DNA of 64,000 nt, from positions 13,698,501 to 13,762,500 of the forward strand of contig NC_068973.1 of NCBI RefSeq assembly GCF_016808095.1, in the 5' to 3' direction. Source of the DNA: Vigna angularis (Eukaryota; Streptophyta; Magnoliopsida; Fabales; Fabaceae). Within the stretch, counting starts at the first letter, position 1. Each line of letters begins with the position of its first letter. Position numbers and translations under genes: made by a program. The notes beneath the pieces were generated by a model. It was not told the DNA's origin. It saw only the letters and a list, made by a program, of their open reading frames with translations, and made no database searches. Of the stretch, positions 45,088-56,948 are shown in pieces.

Positions 45088-46704
45088 TGATGATTGATCG
45101 TCGATGTCGCGCTCGACTTAAATTAATATTGCAAATTAAATGTAGTAACTAGGGAATGACTCCTAGGTCGTCTCTCAAGGACTAATTTGGTTCAGTCAAA
45201 GGATCAAACACATAGTGGGGGAGGCCGGGGGGGGGGGGGGGGTTGAATAGTTTTACGAATTGAAATTAACACAACAATTAACTTGGACTAAACAACGATT
45301 AAAAAAGATTGATCATTAGTTCGATTCCAATGTTTCCTATCCTTGATTAACAACAAATTACATGCTCCTCTCACCCCTAATCCAACAAGAATTAACCAAC
45401 TAAGCGAAGGTTAATCCGATCTTCAAAAATGTAAATTAAGCAAACAAAATGCATATGTCTAATCAATTCTACACACACAGATTAATCAACTAAGCGAAGA
45501 TTAAACATGAATTAGGCAACTAAGTGATGAATCAATATTTTCTACCATTCACTTAGCTTATTATACTAGACTTAATTATGGAATTGTGCTTGAATGTCCA
45601 TTATTTCCTCAGTTTTGCTAATTGTGCTTAATTTGACCAGTAATTCTTATTTTAATTAATTTGAATTATTTGAGGCTAATTATTTTCATTATTAATTGCA
45701 GGAAAATGTTTGGAATATTATTTTGGGACTCCAAGAGGGATGCCACGTCATCCTCTACTCTTTGCATTGGCATTTTAGTTTAAATTTAATTGTAGTTTCA
45801 TTTTTATGTGTTTTTGGGCAGACCTAGCACTATTGGGCCAAATTTGGTCATTTTTGGAGGATGCCCAAATTGTGGACTGACTTACTAACCTAGGGTTAGG
45901 AGTCTTTCATTCTCTACAACTCTCTCATTTTACGTTTTCCTTGAGAGCTACATGAACAGTGCTACACTTTGGAGGTTTTGAATTTCGTTTTTCATAGTAA
46001 TTCCATTTTCTTCTTTTAATTTGATTTTCATTTTCCATCTCTCTTCATCTTTGTTCAATCTCTCTAATCACCTCCAATTATCTTCTAAATAATCCAATAT
46101 CTTCAAGATATATTTGATTTTTGTGGAGATAAAAAAATATTTAAGAAGATATTTGCTAGATTAAAAAAAGATTTGGCAAATATTATCTTTTGATATTTAT
46201 TAATATGGTTAAATAAAGCAACTATTTAACAATATCAAATAAAATATTTTACGATATATTTTCCCAAATTATTTTTAATCATAAAAGTTTATCAATTATC
46301 AAAGCCTTTTTAGTAGAAAAAATAGAGAAAATCGCAAGATCCAGTTTTTATTGTCTCATCCCTCCTCTTGGCTTAGACAATTTTTTTTTCACTTTTTCAT
46401 GTCATCCTTGGATTCACTTCTTGTGGTCTTTATTATTTTCTATTCTAGGATTTATCTTTAAGATATCATGAAACTTTACCAATTTATTTCGACACCTTAA
46501 TGAGCTCAACTTTGCTACAATTGCACTAACACACCTTAAAATATCTGAAAACATTTATGCAACTAAAAATCTATTTTTAACATATTTTTGTATCTCATGC
46601 TAAATAAACTCAATTATAGCAAAGCCTAATTAAAATATTCTGTTAAAGTGCAAAAATCAATTAAGAATCCCATATTAAAGGCTAAATAAGGGCATAAATA
46701 TGCA
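45088..46704 (-). repeat. 3' LTR of the Athila-like element
   Basis: Its right half (46070-46704) matches 50700-51333 at about 85% by eye, including TTATCTTTTGATATTTATT and AAAGGCTAAAT.AGGCATAAA blocks. The left half matches only in general layout. The LTR terminus is read as TGCATATTTATG on the complement. Confidence 0.7.
45227..45242. repeat. Run of 16 G
   Basis: GGCC followed by sixteen G residues and TTGAATAG. Probably length-variable and possibly an assembly-uncertain site. Confidence 0.95.
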
Positions 46705-48400
46705 TTCATTACGCCCCCACACTTATTCTTTTGCACTCCTAGGAAAAACTTGGTAATTTTAAAACTTTATTTTGGATCAATATTCATATCAATATTAAAC
46801 CAAAGGAAGAGAACTTCACTAAAAACTAATCAACTTTCTAAATCAAGTTGTCATGAAACATGCAACTGAGAAAACTCTATTTTAAACACATGAGTTAATC
46901 TTTTGAATTTACCAAGATTTCAAGTATGAAAGAGATCACTCAAGTTAAAATGTATATTCACTTACAAATGCTCTTTTAAGAGTTTAGGCTCTTGTTTGCA
47001 CTCAAAATACTCATGTATGTAAACACTACCATAAATTAGCAAGATTCTAATATTCGCCTACTTTTGGAAAACATGCATTCAAAGATCATGAGGACTTTTC
47101 AAAGGTTATAATGTGGCTAAAGCAAAGGTAGGAAAAAATTAGGATATAAAGGCTTAAGAAATTTGGAAAGAAATATATTATATTTTTGTTCACTTTTTGA
47201 GAAAGCAATTATTCTTTTGTTTCTACATTTTGTTTTTAACTTGTACTTTTTCTGATCTTTTTTTTTTCTTTCACCCTCTTTTTTCCATGAAACTTTTTTC
47301 TTCCCTTTTCCATTTTATTATTTTTTGGGTGAGGTACTCATCCACACACTTTATTTATCACTCATTCTTAACACAATCCATTAGCTCCTCCTTTCTTCCT
47401 AAGGTAGGGGAGAAACATGGTCTTTTTTTTTCAAGGTTTTGCAATGGGCTAAAAAACAAGAAAAAAAGAGGTTTAAGGCTCAAAGGGGCTATCGATGGAT
47501 TAATATCAAGGTGGGCTGATTTGGCCAAGTAATTAAAAACAAGAAATGCCTCAATCATATCAAATCATGCATATCTACCTAAGTTGAAAAACAAAAGAAT
47601 TAAGCTAAATATTAGAGTATAAACAAAACATGAGCAAATCACTCAAGAAGAATAGGAATGACACATGGTGGTCCATCCATCACAATTAGGCGCAAATCAT
47701 TCATGATTATAATAGTTTGAGATACTAAATCAAATCCTAAAATCCAATGTCAATATGTTTTATTGAAAACAAGAAAATATTTTTGGGTGAATTTCTTATG
47801 GGATATTCTGCAAAAGTTTCAACAAGTAAAAAGTTAATACTTTCACAATTTTCTAAAAAATAAATCATTTTTTATGGAAATAAAACAAATTTTGAAAAAT
47901 AAAAATAAAAACAAATCTTAGTTATTATTCATCTCCCCCACACTTATATCAAAAATTGTCTTTCATTGACTTATTTTGGGAGGAGATAGAAATATTTTTA
48001 GACTTTTGGCTCAATCTAACCATATGTCAAAATTTATTCTCTTTAATTTATAAAGTACAAGTCACCTTGTATAATTTTTTTAATTTTTATTTTTAATAAA
48101 AACAAATATTTTTAAAATTCAAATAATTTTTTTCTATTTATGTTAAATACACAAAATAAACATGCATGAATCTTAAAATTTTTTTATCAACAATAATATC
48201 AAATGAATTTAAATCTAAAATGTTTTCTTGTTTCGGCCACCTTTCTTTTTGAACAAATATCACCACTAAAAATTTATTTTCATTGTTCATATCAACAAAC
48301 TTGATGTGTGGAGCATGTGGCTTCCACTCTATTTCAACATCATCAAGTGCATTAGGATGATAAATAGGATCATCAATAATCCTTATAATCTCATCTTGTA
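46705..48400. other. Internal non-coding part of the Athila-like element
   Basis: AT-rich with T-runs near 47220-47310 and no recognisable domain. The part next to the LTR contains the purine tract. Confidence 0.5.
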
Positions 48401-49076
48401 AGAAAAAGTCTACATCGAAATAGTAGACTCTCTTGCTTCATCATTAATAAGTTTAAGAACACCTTTAGTAAAATTTATATGTCCATCAGTAGACATATCA
48501 ACGTGATGTGATTTTATAGTTAGTTGTTGATTTGATCTTTGAATCTTGATGTTATTCACATCATTTATCCGATTTTGCAGCCTCTTATCCATATTCTCTC
48601 TCATTTTCTTGAATTCAATATTTTGCTAAACCATTATCTTCGAAATTTTTTTTAACTTGGCCTCCCTAGCTTTGCCATACATTAGTTGACTTAAATAATC
48701 AGACATTTGTTCTGCTCTAATAGCCAACTTTAGAAGTACAACTTTTATGTCGTGATGAAGTGCTCTAAACTTTATAGTGTCAGGAAATCTCGGATAGAGA
48801 TGGATGTTAGAATTAACACTTAGAAGTAATTCTAAAAAGTTGTTGGTACTTTCATCCTCCATCATGTTGCATAACTTTTATTTCATTTTCATACCACTCA
48901 TACACAATATTTTTCCATCGTTGATCACCTCGCAACCTTTCATCTATAACTTCTAGTTTCATTTTCACTCCATCCATTAATAACTCAACTTCCCTATAGG
49001 ATGGTCCATATGGTTGGTGCTCATATTTCAAAAAAGATAAAGTACAATATAGATAATTTATTTGACGTATAATCAA
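48401..49076 (-). pseudogene. Gag-like reading frames of the Athila-like element
   Basis: Three adjacent minus-strand frames cover 49076-48410. They contain EHQPYGPSYREVELLMDGVK, MKLEVIDERLRGDQRWKN, ALHHDIKVVLLKLAIRAEQM and a basic helical segment (ENMDKRLQNRINDVNN). The upstream frame has Tyr/Asn-rich sequence (about 49140-49200). This looks like a helical gag relic, but I recognise no named domain. Breaks at about 48860 and 48620 make it non-functional as a single protein. Confidence 0.4.
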
Positions 49077-49543
49077 CTTACATATATTAGGTGCAATAGT
49101 AAGTGTGACAACTTGTTAGTGATAACCATATGAACCATATGGTTATTGAGGATAGTAATCATATTTCATTTGAAAACCACATTATTGATTATTTTCATAT
49201 GAAAAATTATTTTGCATTTTTCAAAGAGGTTTTCTTAAAAGAAATAAGTTGTAAGCTTGTTGAGTAGACTTCCATGAAAGAGAGGTATGTCTCAATGGAC
49301 AACTTAAGTTTCTTATCTTTTCTTAGCCAAAGTGTTCTCTAACTAGTTTTACAAATTTCCCAACAAAATTCCTCAAACAAAAATTATGAAAAAAAAAACA
49401 AATTTACTAAATTAAAATAACTAAATAAAATAAAATAAAAAATATAAAAAAATAGAGAAAAAGAAAATGTTAGTGATAAAAAAACATAAAATTAAAATAA
49501 AAAAATAAAATAAGAACCAAAATGATAAAAAATTTAAACGTGT

Positions 49544-49561
49544 TCCCCAGCAATGGCACCA
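49544..49561 (-). promoter_or_regulatory. tRNA-Asp-type primer-binding site
   Basis: The complement reads TGGTGCCATTGCTGGGGA, close to the Athila/Calypso site TGGCGCCGTTGCCGGGGA, and lies a few bases inside the 5' LTR. Confidence 0.85.
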
Positions 49562-49565
49562 ATTT

Positions 49566-51333
49566 TGATAATGATGTCATTGACACGATTAAATTAATAC
49601 TACTAAACTATAACAACTTCAATATTGCTAAGATAGTAGCCAACAAATTAAAAATGGTAAATTCAACCCTAAGACGTCTCCCAATGAATACAAAATTGAT
49701 TCTTAACAAATTAGTTCTTATAAAAACTATACAAAACAGTTAGTAAAATAAAAACAATAAAGAAGATAAAGATCATTAACATACTAAAGAACAAAATAAC
49801 AAAAGATAGAAAGAAATAAATTATTAAAATATTTAAAAAAAATAAAAATAATGATAAAGAATATAGGTTGATTTCACTTTTTTTCAAAATAAGATTCATC
49901 ATTGGTTATCTAAAAATTATTGTTCAATTAATTATTGTCTTAGATTTTCAAATTAATGAATGTAGATTCTCAATTAATTTGTTGGCATTCCACTCTTAAT
50001 CAAAGTACACTCTCAATTAAAAGCAAGAACTTTGTAGATTAATCACAATAAATTTAACAAAAGTACGTTCTCAATTAAATATTATTATGCATAATCATGT
50101 TTATTCCTTTTCCTCTTATATCAAGTAAAAAGTTAATTAACCAAAGTATATTCTTGATTAATTATTTTTAAAGTTTTTACCATTAATCAATGTATATTCT
50201 CAATTATTGGAAAAAACTCATTCAATCACATGAAAGTTTCTAACTTATATCAAAGTCAATTTTCAATTAAAAATAAAAACCTTTGGATTCATATGATTGA
50301 TATGTTATGTAGATTTAACATCATGCTAACTTGCTATAATGTAAAAATAAGTATTTTTACTTGATTAAGAAGCAAAAGAGACATAGATAAAAATAAATCA
50401 CAATAGAAATAAAAAAAAACAACAAACAAATTTATTCATCTAACGTCAAAATCCAATTAAGAAATTACAACAGAACCAACCCAAGAGGCTTAGCACTCTA
50501 TGGAATGTAGAAATAACATGAAAACATAAGAAGAGAGGGTGTAGAACATGAGAGAAGAGAGATGACAATATTTGAAACCCCAATAGGGTTCCTCAGCTCC
50601 TCTTAATGTGTTTCCCTAAGGGTCTTTATATAGAAATTAGATTGGACTTTGTTTCAAGCTTTTCTGTTGTTGTAATCTTCTTTAGGTTAATGTAATGTTC
50701 TCTAATTATCTTCTAAATAATTCAATATCTTCAATATATATTTGATTGTTGTGGAGATCAAAAAATATTTGAGAAGATATTTTCTTGATTAAAAAAAGAT
50801 TTGACAAATATTATCTTTTGATATTTATTGATATGATTAAATGAGACAATTATTTAACAATATCAAATAAAATATCTTAAGATATACTTTCCCAAATTAT
50901 CTTTAACCATAAATATTTATCAATTATCAAAGCCCTTTTAGTAGAAAAAAATAGAGAAAACCACAAGATCCAAATTTCGTTGCCTATTCCCTCTTATTGG
51001 CTTAGCCAAATTTCTTCTCTTTTTCATGTTATGATTGGATTGACTTCTTGTGGTCTTTATTAATTGTTATTCTTGGATTTATCTTTAAGGTGTCATGAAA
51101 CTTTAACCAAATTATTTTCACACCTTAATGAGCTCAACTTACCTATAACTACACTAACACACCTCAAAATATCCAAAAAAACATTTATGCAACTAAAAAC
51201 CTTTTTTAACATGTTTTTGTATCTCATGCTAAATAAACCCAATTATAACAAATCCTAATTAAAATATTCTATCAAAGTGAAAAAACTAATTAAGAATCCA
51301 ATATTAAAGGCTAAATTAAGGCATAAATATGCA
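49566..51333 (-). repeat. 5' LTR of the Athila-like element
   Basis: 1768 bp, between the primer site and the terminus TGCATATTTATG (complement). Contains dispersed TCAATTAAT/TTCTCAATTA repeats at 49930-50270, a feature of such LTRs. Only the right third matches the 3' LTR well. Confidence 0.72.
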
Positions 51334-51960
51334 CTCTCACTTGTTCGGCCTCGACGACTCTTGACATTGTTTGGCATCTACAACTGTCAGCCTTGTTTGG
51401 CCTCTACAACTCTTCACCTTGTTCAGCGTCCACAACTCTCGGCCTTGTTCGGTCTCTACATGTCTCAGCCTTTTTCGACCTCGACACCTCTTGGCCTTGT
51501 TCGACCATTACAACTCTTGGCCTTGTTCGGCCTATACAACTTTCAGCCTTGTTTGGTCTCGACGGATCTTAGCCTTGTTTGGCTTCTATAGCTCTCGACC
51601 TTGTTCAGCCTCGATGGATCTCAACCTTGTTCGGCCTCTATAACTCTTGGCCTTTTGCAACCTCGACAACTCTCAGCCTTATTCGACCTCCCCAACCTTT
51701 GGCCTTGTTTGACCTATATAGCTATCAACCTGTTCAGCCTCCATATCTTTCGACCTTGTTCAACCTCAACAAATATGGGCTTGTTAGACCTTCACATCTC
51801 TTGTCCTTGGTCAGCCTCCACAATCTCGGGCTTGTTCGACCTCAACCATATCTTGGCCTTGTTTGGCCTTAGAAAATCTCAACCTTGTTCGACATCAACC
51901 TTCTCTCTACCTTTTTCCACTTTGGCATATCTCAACGTCGTTTGACCTCAACATGTCGGT
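51334..51960. repeat. 26-bp minisatellite, about 24 copies
   Basis: A degenerate unit such as CCTTGTTCGGCCTATACAAC plus TCTCGG/TTTCAG repeats with a strict 26-base period, starting at the LTR end. Because 26 is not divisible by three and the units lack stops, all forward frames stay open and show a 26-residue periodicity. The open frames are therefore not genes. Confidence 0.92.
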
Positions 51961-52289
51961 CTCAAACTCTTTGTCATAACATCTGTCAACTCTTCAATCA
52001 TGACGAATCACCTTGTTCGGCCTTGACTTCTCTGTCTCAGCATTTAGACTTTTACATATGTGCCTCAACTTTTCAAAATTAACATGTCGGCCTTTACATG
52101 CCTATGTGGATTTTGAACATCTCAACCTATGGCCTGACACATCTTTATCTATGATCACCTTAAACATCATGGCTTAAGATGGCATGGGACATCCCGACCT
52201 ATGATTGATTTCTTTTAATGAGACACTTCATCTATAAAATAAAGGTTCTCACTACCAAACTTATTTTTTACTATTTTCTAAGCAAGAAA
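51961..52289. other. Decayed continuation of the minisatellite
   Basis: Scattered CTTGTTCGGCC and GACATGTCGGCC-like fragments continue to about 52200 with loss of period. No gene seen. Confidence 0.5.
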
Positions 52290-52600
52290 GTTCCCTACTG
52301 CCTACCAAAACATTCTTATCGAACCCTCCATGCAGTTTTCTGTCGTCTATTTAGGTTGTCTTGGTTGAACCTTTCATGCAGTTGCCGCCTACTAAGGCGG
52401 TCCTAGTTGAACCTTCCATGTAGTTCTCTACCGCCTACCCAAGCAGTCTTGGTTGAACCTTTCATGTAGTTTCTTACCTCTTGCTTAGGTAGCCTTGGTC
52501 ATACCTTCCATGAAGTTCCTTAGGTAGTCGAGGTCGAACCTCCCATGCAGCTTATGCGATCCTAGTTGAACCTCTATGTAGTTTCCTACCATCTACCAAA
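52290..52600. repeat. Second minisatellite, ~42-48 bp unit
   Basis: Six or seven units built on TTGAACCTTTCATGCAGTT followed by CTACCGCCTACC and AGGCGGTCTTGG variants. Unit length drifts between copies. Confidence 0.82.
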
Positions 52601-55600
52601 GCTAATGGTGATTTATCTTATCACAATCCGGCTTGTTTGACTATTTCTACTCGACCACAGTCATCTTGTCTAACTCTGTCTGACTACTTCTACCTGACCA
52701 CAAACTAGCCTGTATGACCATAAGTCGATCCGTTCAACTACCTTTCAAACTAACAAAACTAATGACTATTACTTTGTAACTTAGCATAATTTGGATCAAA
52801 CAACTGGTCCATGAGGTAAATGGCTCACCCAAGCCCATATAAGTGAGATCCCACAATGTCATATATAAATAGTACAACCATATAGGTAAATGATTTATGT
52901 TCTTTATTATAGTATTAACTGTTATCTGATGCATCTGACTAACTTGGACATAAGAGTGTCTTCTATAGATACACCCCTCTCGTTCCCCTCTCGATCTTAA
53001 AGAGATGTGAACGTAGAATATCTGTGATTGAAGTGTAAGGAATTTTGCTAGAAGAAGTTGAAGAATTTTCATAAAATCTACTCGGTCTTGTAAAAACTTT
53101 AAAAGGATGAGGTTAAAAGGACCCATTTTGAATATCTTAACTTCAAACTATAAATTCTATTTTCTTTATATGTAATTTTTTGCGTTTTTCTAATTTGATT
53201 TTTTAAGCAATAACTTCAAAATTAAGAAATAAAGATAAAGCTTAACTAAACTTTTATGTATGAATTTATAATCTGATCTCGTTGTGTGTCTATAAGCAAA
53301 ATCATTCCTTCTATTTTTGGTTTTGTGTGTTTCGTCACATTCCACAAACGAGAAGCAGAAGAAGTTAATAATTTTACAAGAAATCAGGGGAAAAGACGCA
53401 CACAAACACGTTAATGTAGAAAAATCAGAAAGCACAACACAAATTCGCAAGCATCCACTGGATGACGTGACATCCTAATTCAACTTCAATGATCTTTCTA
53501 GATGTTGGAAAAAAATTACAAGTTAATAAATAGTAATACTAAAAATAATAGTATTAATTAAAATATTAAAAAATAGCAAGAATTGTTATGTATGAAATCC
53601 ATCTCTGTCTAGAAATTGACTAGAATTATTAACATATTCAATCATGTATGGATTTAGATGTCATTAACCAAATATAAACTAGTGACTTGGTAATTATAAG
53701 GTCAAATTTTTACGCAGTCTTTCCACTTGTGTTATTAGGTTGACCAAGAAAACTATCTGGTACCTTAATTATTGTATTTATGTGTCTCTAAGTGCTGGAA
53801 ATTTCAGTTGTAACCAAAAGTCAGAAGTACATAAAAATTAATGACAAATGACCATTTCCTTTTATACTATCAAACTTGTGGGCAACAATAAGTTAGGATC
53901 ACTCATCCATCATATAAATATCTAACCCTAACCCTAAATATTATGTAATCACCCTCCTTAAACCATCAATCACGCTGAATGGTAGATGGTTTTCTCTTTG
54001 GTTTGGTGGCTTTTGCTTATTCATCTAACTTTCTATATCACACACTATTCACTATTTTCCTTAAGATTTTATATATGTTGATTTAAGATAAAGTATACTA
54101 ATTTTACAAGTTATTTTTCTTTTAAATTTGGTTAATCCAAATCTATTTATTTGAAATTTATTATAGTAAGATTTATTCATTATTAAATCTATAGTATTAG
54201 ATTATTATTGAATCGCTTATTAATTTCATATTCAAGATTTATATATGTAAAATGCGATGATTATCTCGTAACAAATTTACACCATAAAGCAATTTTATTT
54301 TATAAACTAATTTTTGTAAAATTAAATTAGTTGAAAGCTTATTTAATTTTTATATTATATATATTTAGATGTAATACAATACAAAAACAAAAAACACACA
54401 CGACATGTTTTCTACCACAGCCTTGCCTAGAATAGTTCGTATCCATCTAGTGGGACTGTGTAGAAAGGAAAAGGATTTGTGTTTCACCAACTCCACAGCT
54501 TGGAGGCTTATCCAAATGAACATTAATTTTCTATGTGATGTAACTCGTTCCAAATCAAAGATAAAAGACGAATCATTAATTTACTTTACTCTTCTTTTTC
54601 TTGGAGTTGGCTATGTCCCCACCCATGCATATGATAAATATCTATGTATCTAATTGCTTTAACTTCATCTTGAAAATTCTTTCACTCATCCCAACTTGTT
54701 TTTTATTCCACCACCAACTTGTGTTATGCGTAGAGATATGAAAGTGTAACAAAAGATAAAAAAGAAGAGGAAGATTACACTTGGAGGCTGCGTTCGTTAA
54801 TTCGTTTAATGTATATCTTCATGTGTCATGCTTCACCTACCATGTTAATCAAACCCTTTGCTTCTTCTCTACTTACTCGTGAAAGTTAGATCATGGGTGC
54901 GATGCTTTCTCCAACCAGTCCCATCATTTTACTTCCTTCCTTCTCAAACCTAATATTAATTAAACAATCACATTATGAGGAAAATTATCATCAAATTTAA
55001 ACATTCTTAATATCTTCGAGTAATTAATCATTAATAAATCCAAAAAATGATGTGATTTTGCAGTATAGCCAAATACGTCTTTTAAAAAATGCCGCCTAAT
55101 TTGAGTGATCGATTGAAGGGTTGTTAAAGCTTCTTCTTCCAACACATGACATGACGTATATGATAATTGATTAAACAACTAGATTTATTTTCCTTCATGC
55201 CACAGCTTCTTCTTGTGGGGCACTTTTATCGTTTTTATATTTATTTTTCATTTTTTATTAGTCTTATTTCATTGTTTATAGCTATTGTTTCTGAAATATA
55301 TAAATTTCTAACCTGAATACTTTTTTCCTCTTTTTATGATTTTCATAGAGATAAAATTTGAAAAAAAAAAAAATAGAAGTCAATCCAAACTTTGTTTATT
55401 CGAGTTCTTTTTTTATGGTGAAACTCAATTGATGATAACTTGTGGTCCTCCTATTTTTCTAGAATATATATTTGGACCAACTCAAGTTTACGAAAAAACA
55501 TTAACAAAAACAATGATAAAATAAATTAAAACAAACAGATGTTTTTATCATCTTTTTTTAAAATAACTATTTAATTGAGTGTGAATGAAGCTGGTGCTTT

Positions 55601-56820
55601 GGTTATACGAAAGACAACAGATTCAAATCCAATGGTATTAGAATGATAGAATATGATAAGATCATAATCTGATTATATCATATTCTTGAGAGTTAATCAA
55701 CCTATTATTATTCGGCAGCTGGGATAAGAAAAGTCAACTGAAATTCCACAGTAATTCAGCACCCAAAATATTGTTATTTTGAAGAAAAAAAATTAAATTG
55801 AATAATTTCTTCAAAAAATCTTATTTTCTTTATAAGCACAACAAAATCTTGCAGTGACAAAGCTAATATATTGGTCATTATAAATTTCATAAAAGTATTT
55901 ATTTCTTTATATATTCTTTTTTGTAAAATTATTTCTTGGCAAATACCCGTGAGAGGGAATAATCATGAAACACCTACGTTGATGGTTGGATTAAACAAAT
56001 TACTAATTATCTAATGTAATAAAGCAATTTAAAATGAGGTTTAATGAATGTTGTGTTACATCCAATTCAATCCAACACATTCTTCATTGAATTGGGTTCA
56101 GCCAATTAACTTTTACCCTTTTTTTTACCCATTTTTTTTAAAAAAAATGAAGAGATTTTTAACTCTAGAGTTAGGTTATCAAAATTGTAACACTCTAAAA
56201 TGATTTAATTTAAGCAGGCACTAAAACTACATAATTAAGAATTATCAAAGTAACTAAAAGTGTATCATAATTGATGAGTCTATTCAAATATGAAAAAACG
56301 CACTCAAAAGACAAGGCGATTTGGCACAAACCTAAACGCATAGATAGATGTTAAGAGAAGGAAAAGGCACCTGAGTCTCTCCTCATTGCAACTCCACTTG
56401 CTTCACACATCTCTAATTATTATGTTTTCTATAGCTATTTTTTTGCCTTTTTCAAGTGAAAGGGTTCATATTTTAATAGTCAGCATTTGGCAAAGGTTCC
56501 AAGAAAGAAAAACATGAAGTTTAAAATTAATTGAAAGGAAGGTGTTGATTGATTCATTGATGGTAGAAAACAACGTTGGTTTCTTGAAGAACTTATGATG
56601 GTGGTGTGAGCCTGTGACTATAGTGGTCCCTTTGACCATACCAAAAACTATTCCTATTCATCTTCCTTCCTGCAACTTCGCCACTCGCAATGCCACTTCA
56701 TACCACCCATTATTGCCCTTGCTTACGTCTTGCCAAACACAAAGCAATAATAATTGTAATAACCAGTAACAGGTAAAATATTATCATTAATTACAGAATA
56801 AAGAAAAATAGAAAACCGAC
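52601..56820. other. Intergenic DNA upstream of the F-box gene
   Basis: No convincing gene on either strand. Short CGACCACA/GACTACTTCTACC repeats continue to 52740. A telomere-like CTAACCCTAACCCTAAA occurs at 53932-53946. The remainder is AT-rich. Confidence 0.5.
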
Positions 56821-56871
56821 GCTTGTGATACGTGGTGGGTCCACTAGCTTTTCCTCTTCTCCAAACTCGAA

Positions 56872-56877
56872 TATAAA
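56872..56877 (+). promoter_or_regulatory. TATA box of the F-box/MYND gene
   Basis: TATAAA lies 73 bp before the start codon. An ACGT core (TACGTGGTGG, about 56829-56838) resembling a G-box/ABRE lies about 40 bp further upstream. Confidence 0.65.
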
Positions 56878-56930
56878 CCCCTTCACCCTCTCTTCCCATT
56901 TGTTTTGCCGTTACAAACTTCCACGTTTGA

Positions 56931-56948
56931 ATGCCAACAACACCATGA
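56931..56948 (+). promoter_or_regulatory. Minimal upstream ORF overlapping the main start (ATGA)
   Basis: ATG at 56931 opens a five-codon frame (MPTTP) whose stop TGA at 56946-56948 overlaps the main ATG at 56945-56947. It lies between the TATA box and the start, so it is probably in the 5' UTR. Confidence 0.6.

Larger units (their letters stand above)
45088..51333 (-). mobile_element. Athila/Calypso-like Ty3/gypsy element, internally reduced
   Basis: Two direct long terminal repeats frame ~2.84 kb of internal DNA, far too short for gag-pol. The primer site is of the tRNA-Asp type used by Athila/Calypso elements. A purine tract (complement AAGTGTGGGGGCGTAA) borders the left LTR. Internal minus-strand frames at 48410-49076 are unlike pol. 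No 5-bp target duplication is seen (AAGTT left, CTCTC right). Confidence 0.72.

Noticed and set aside
51277..52082. Several long overlapping plus-strand open frames with Leu/Pro/Ser-rich repeats
   Set aside because: They are frames of the 26-bp minisatellite, open in three frames because the unit lacks stops; no start context or domain.
53932..53946. Telomere-like CTAACCCTAACCCTAAA
   Set aside because: Just over two units; this is a common telo-box-type motif and not an interstitial telomere array.
54960..55178. 72-codon minus-strand frame
   Set aside because: No recognisable domain and no conserved context.
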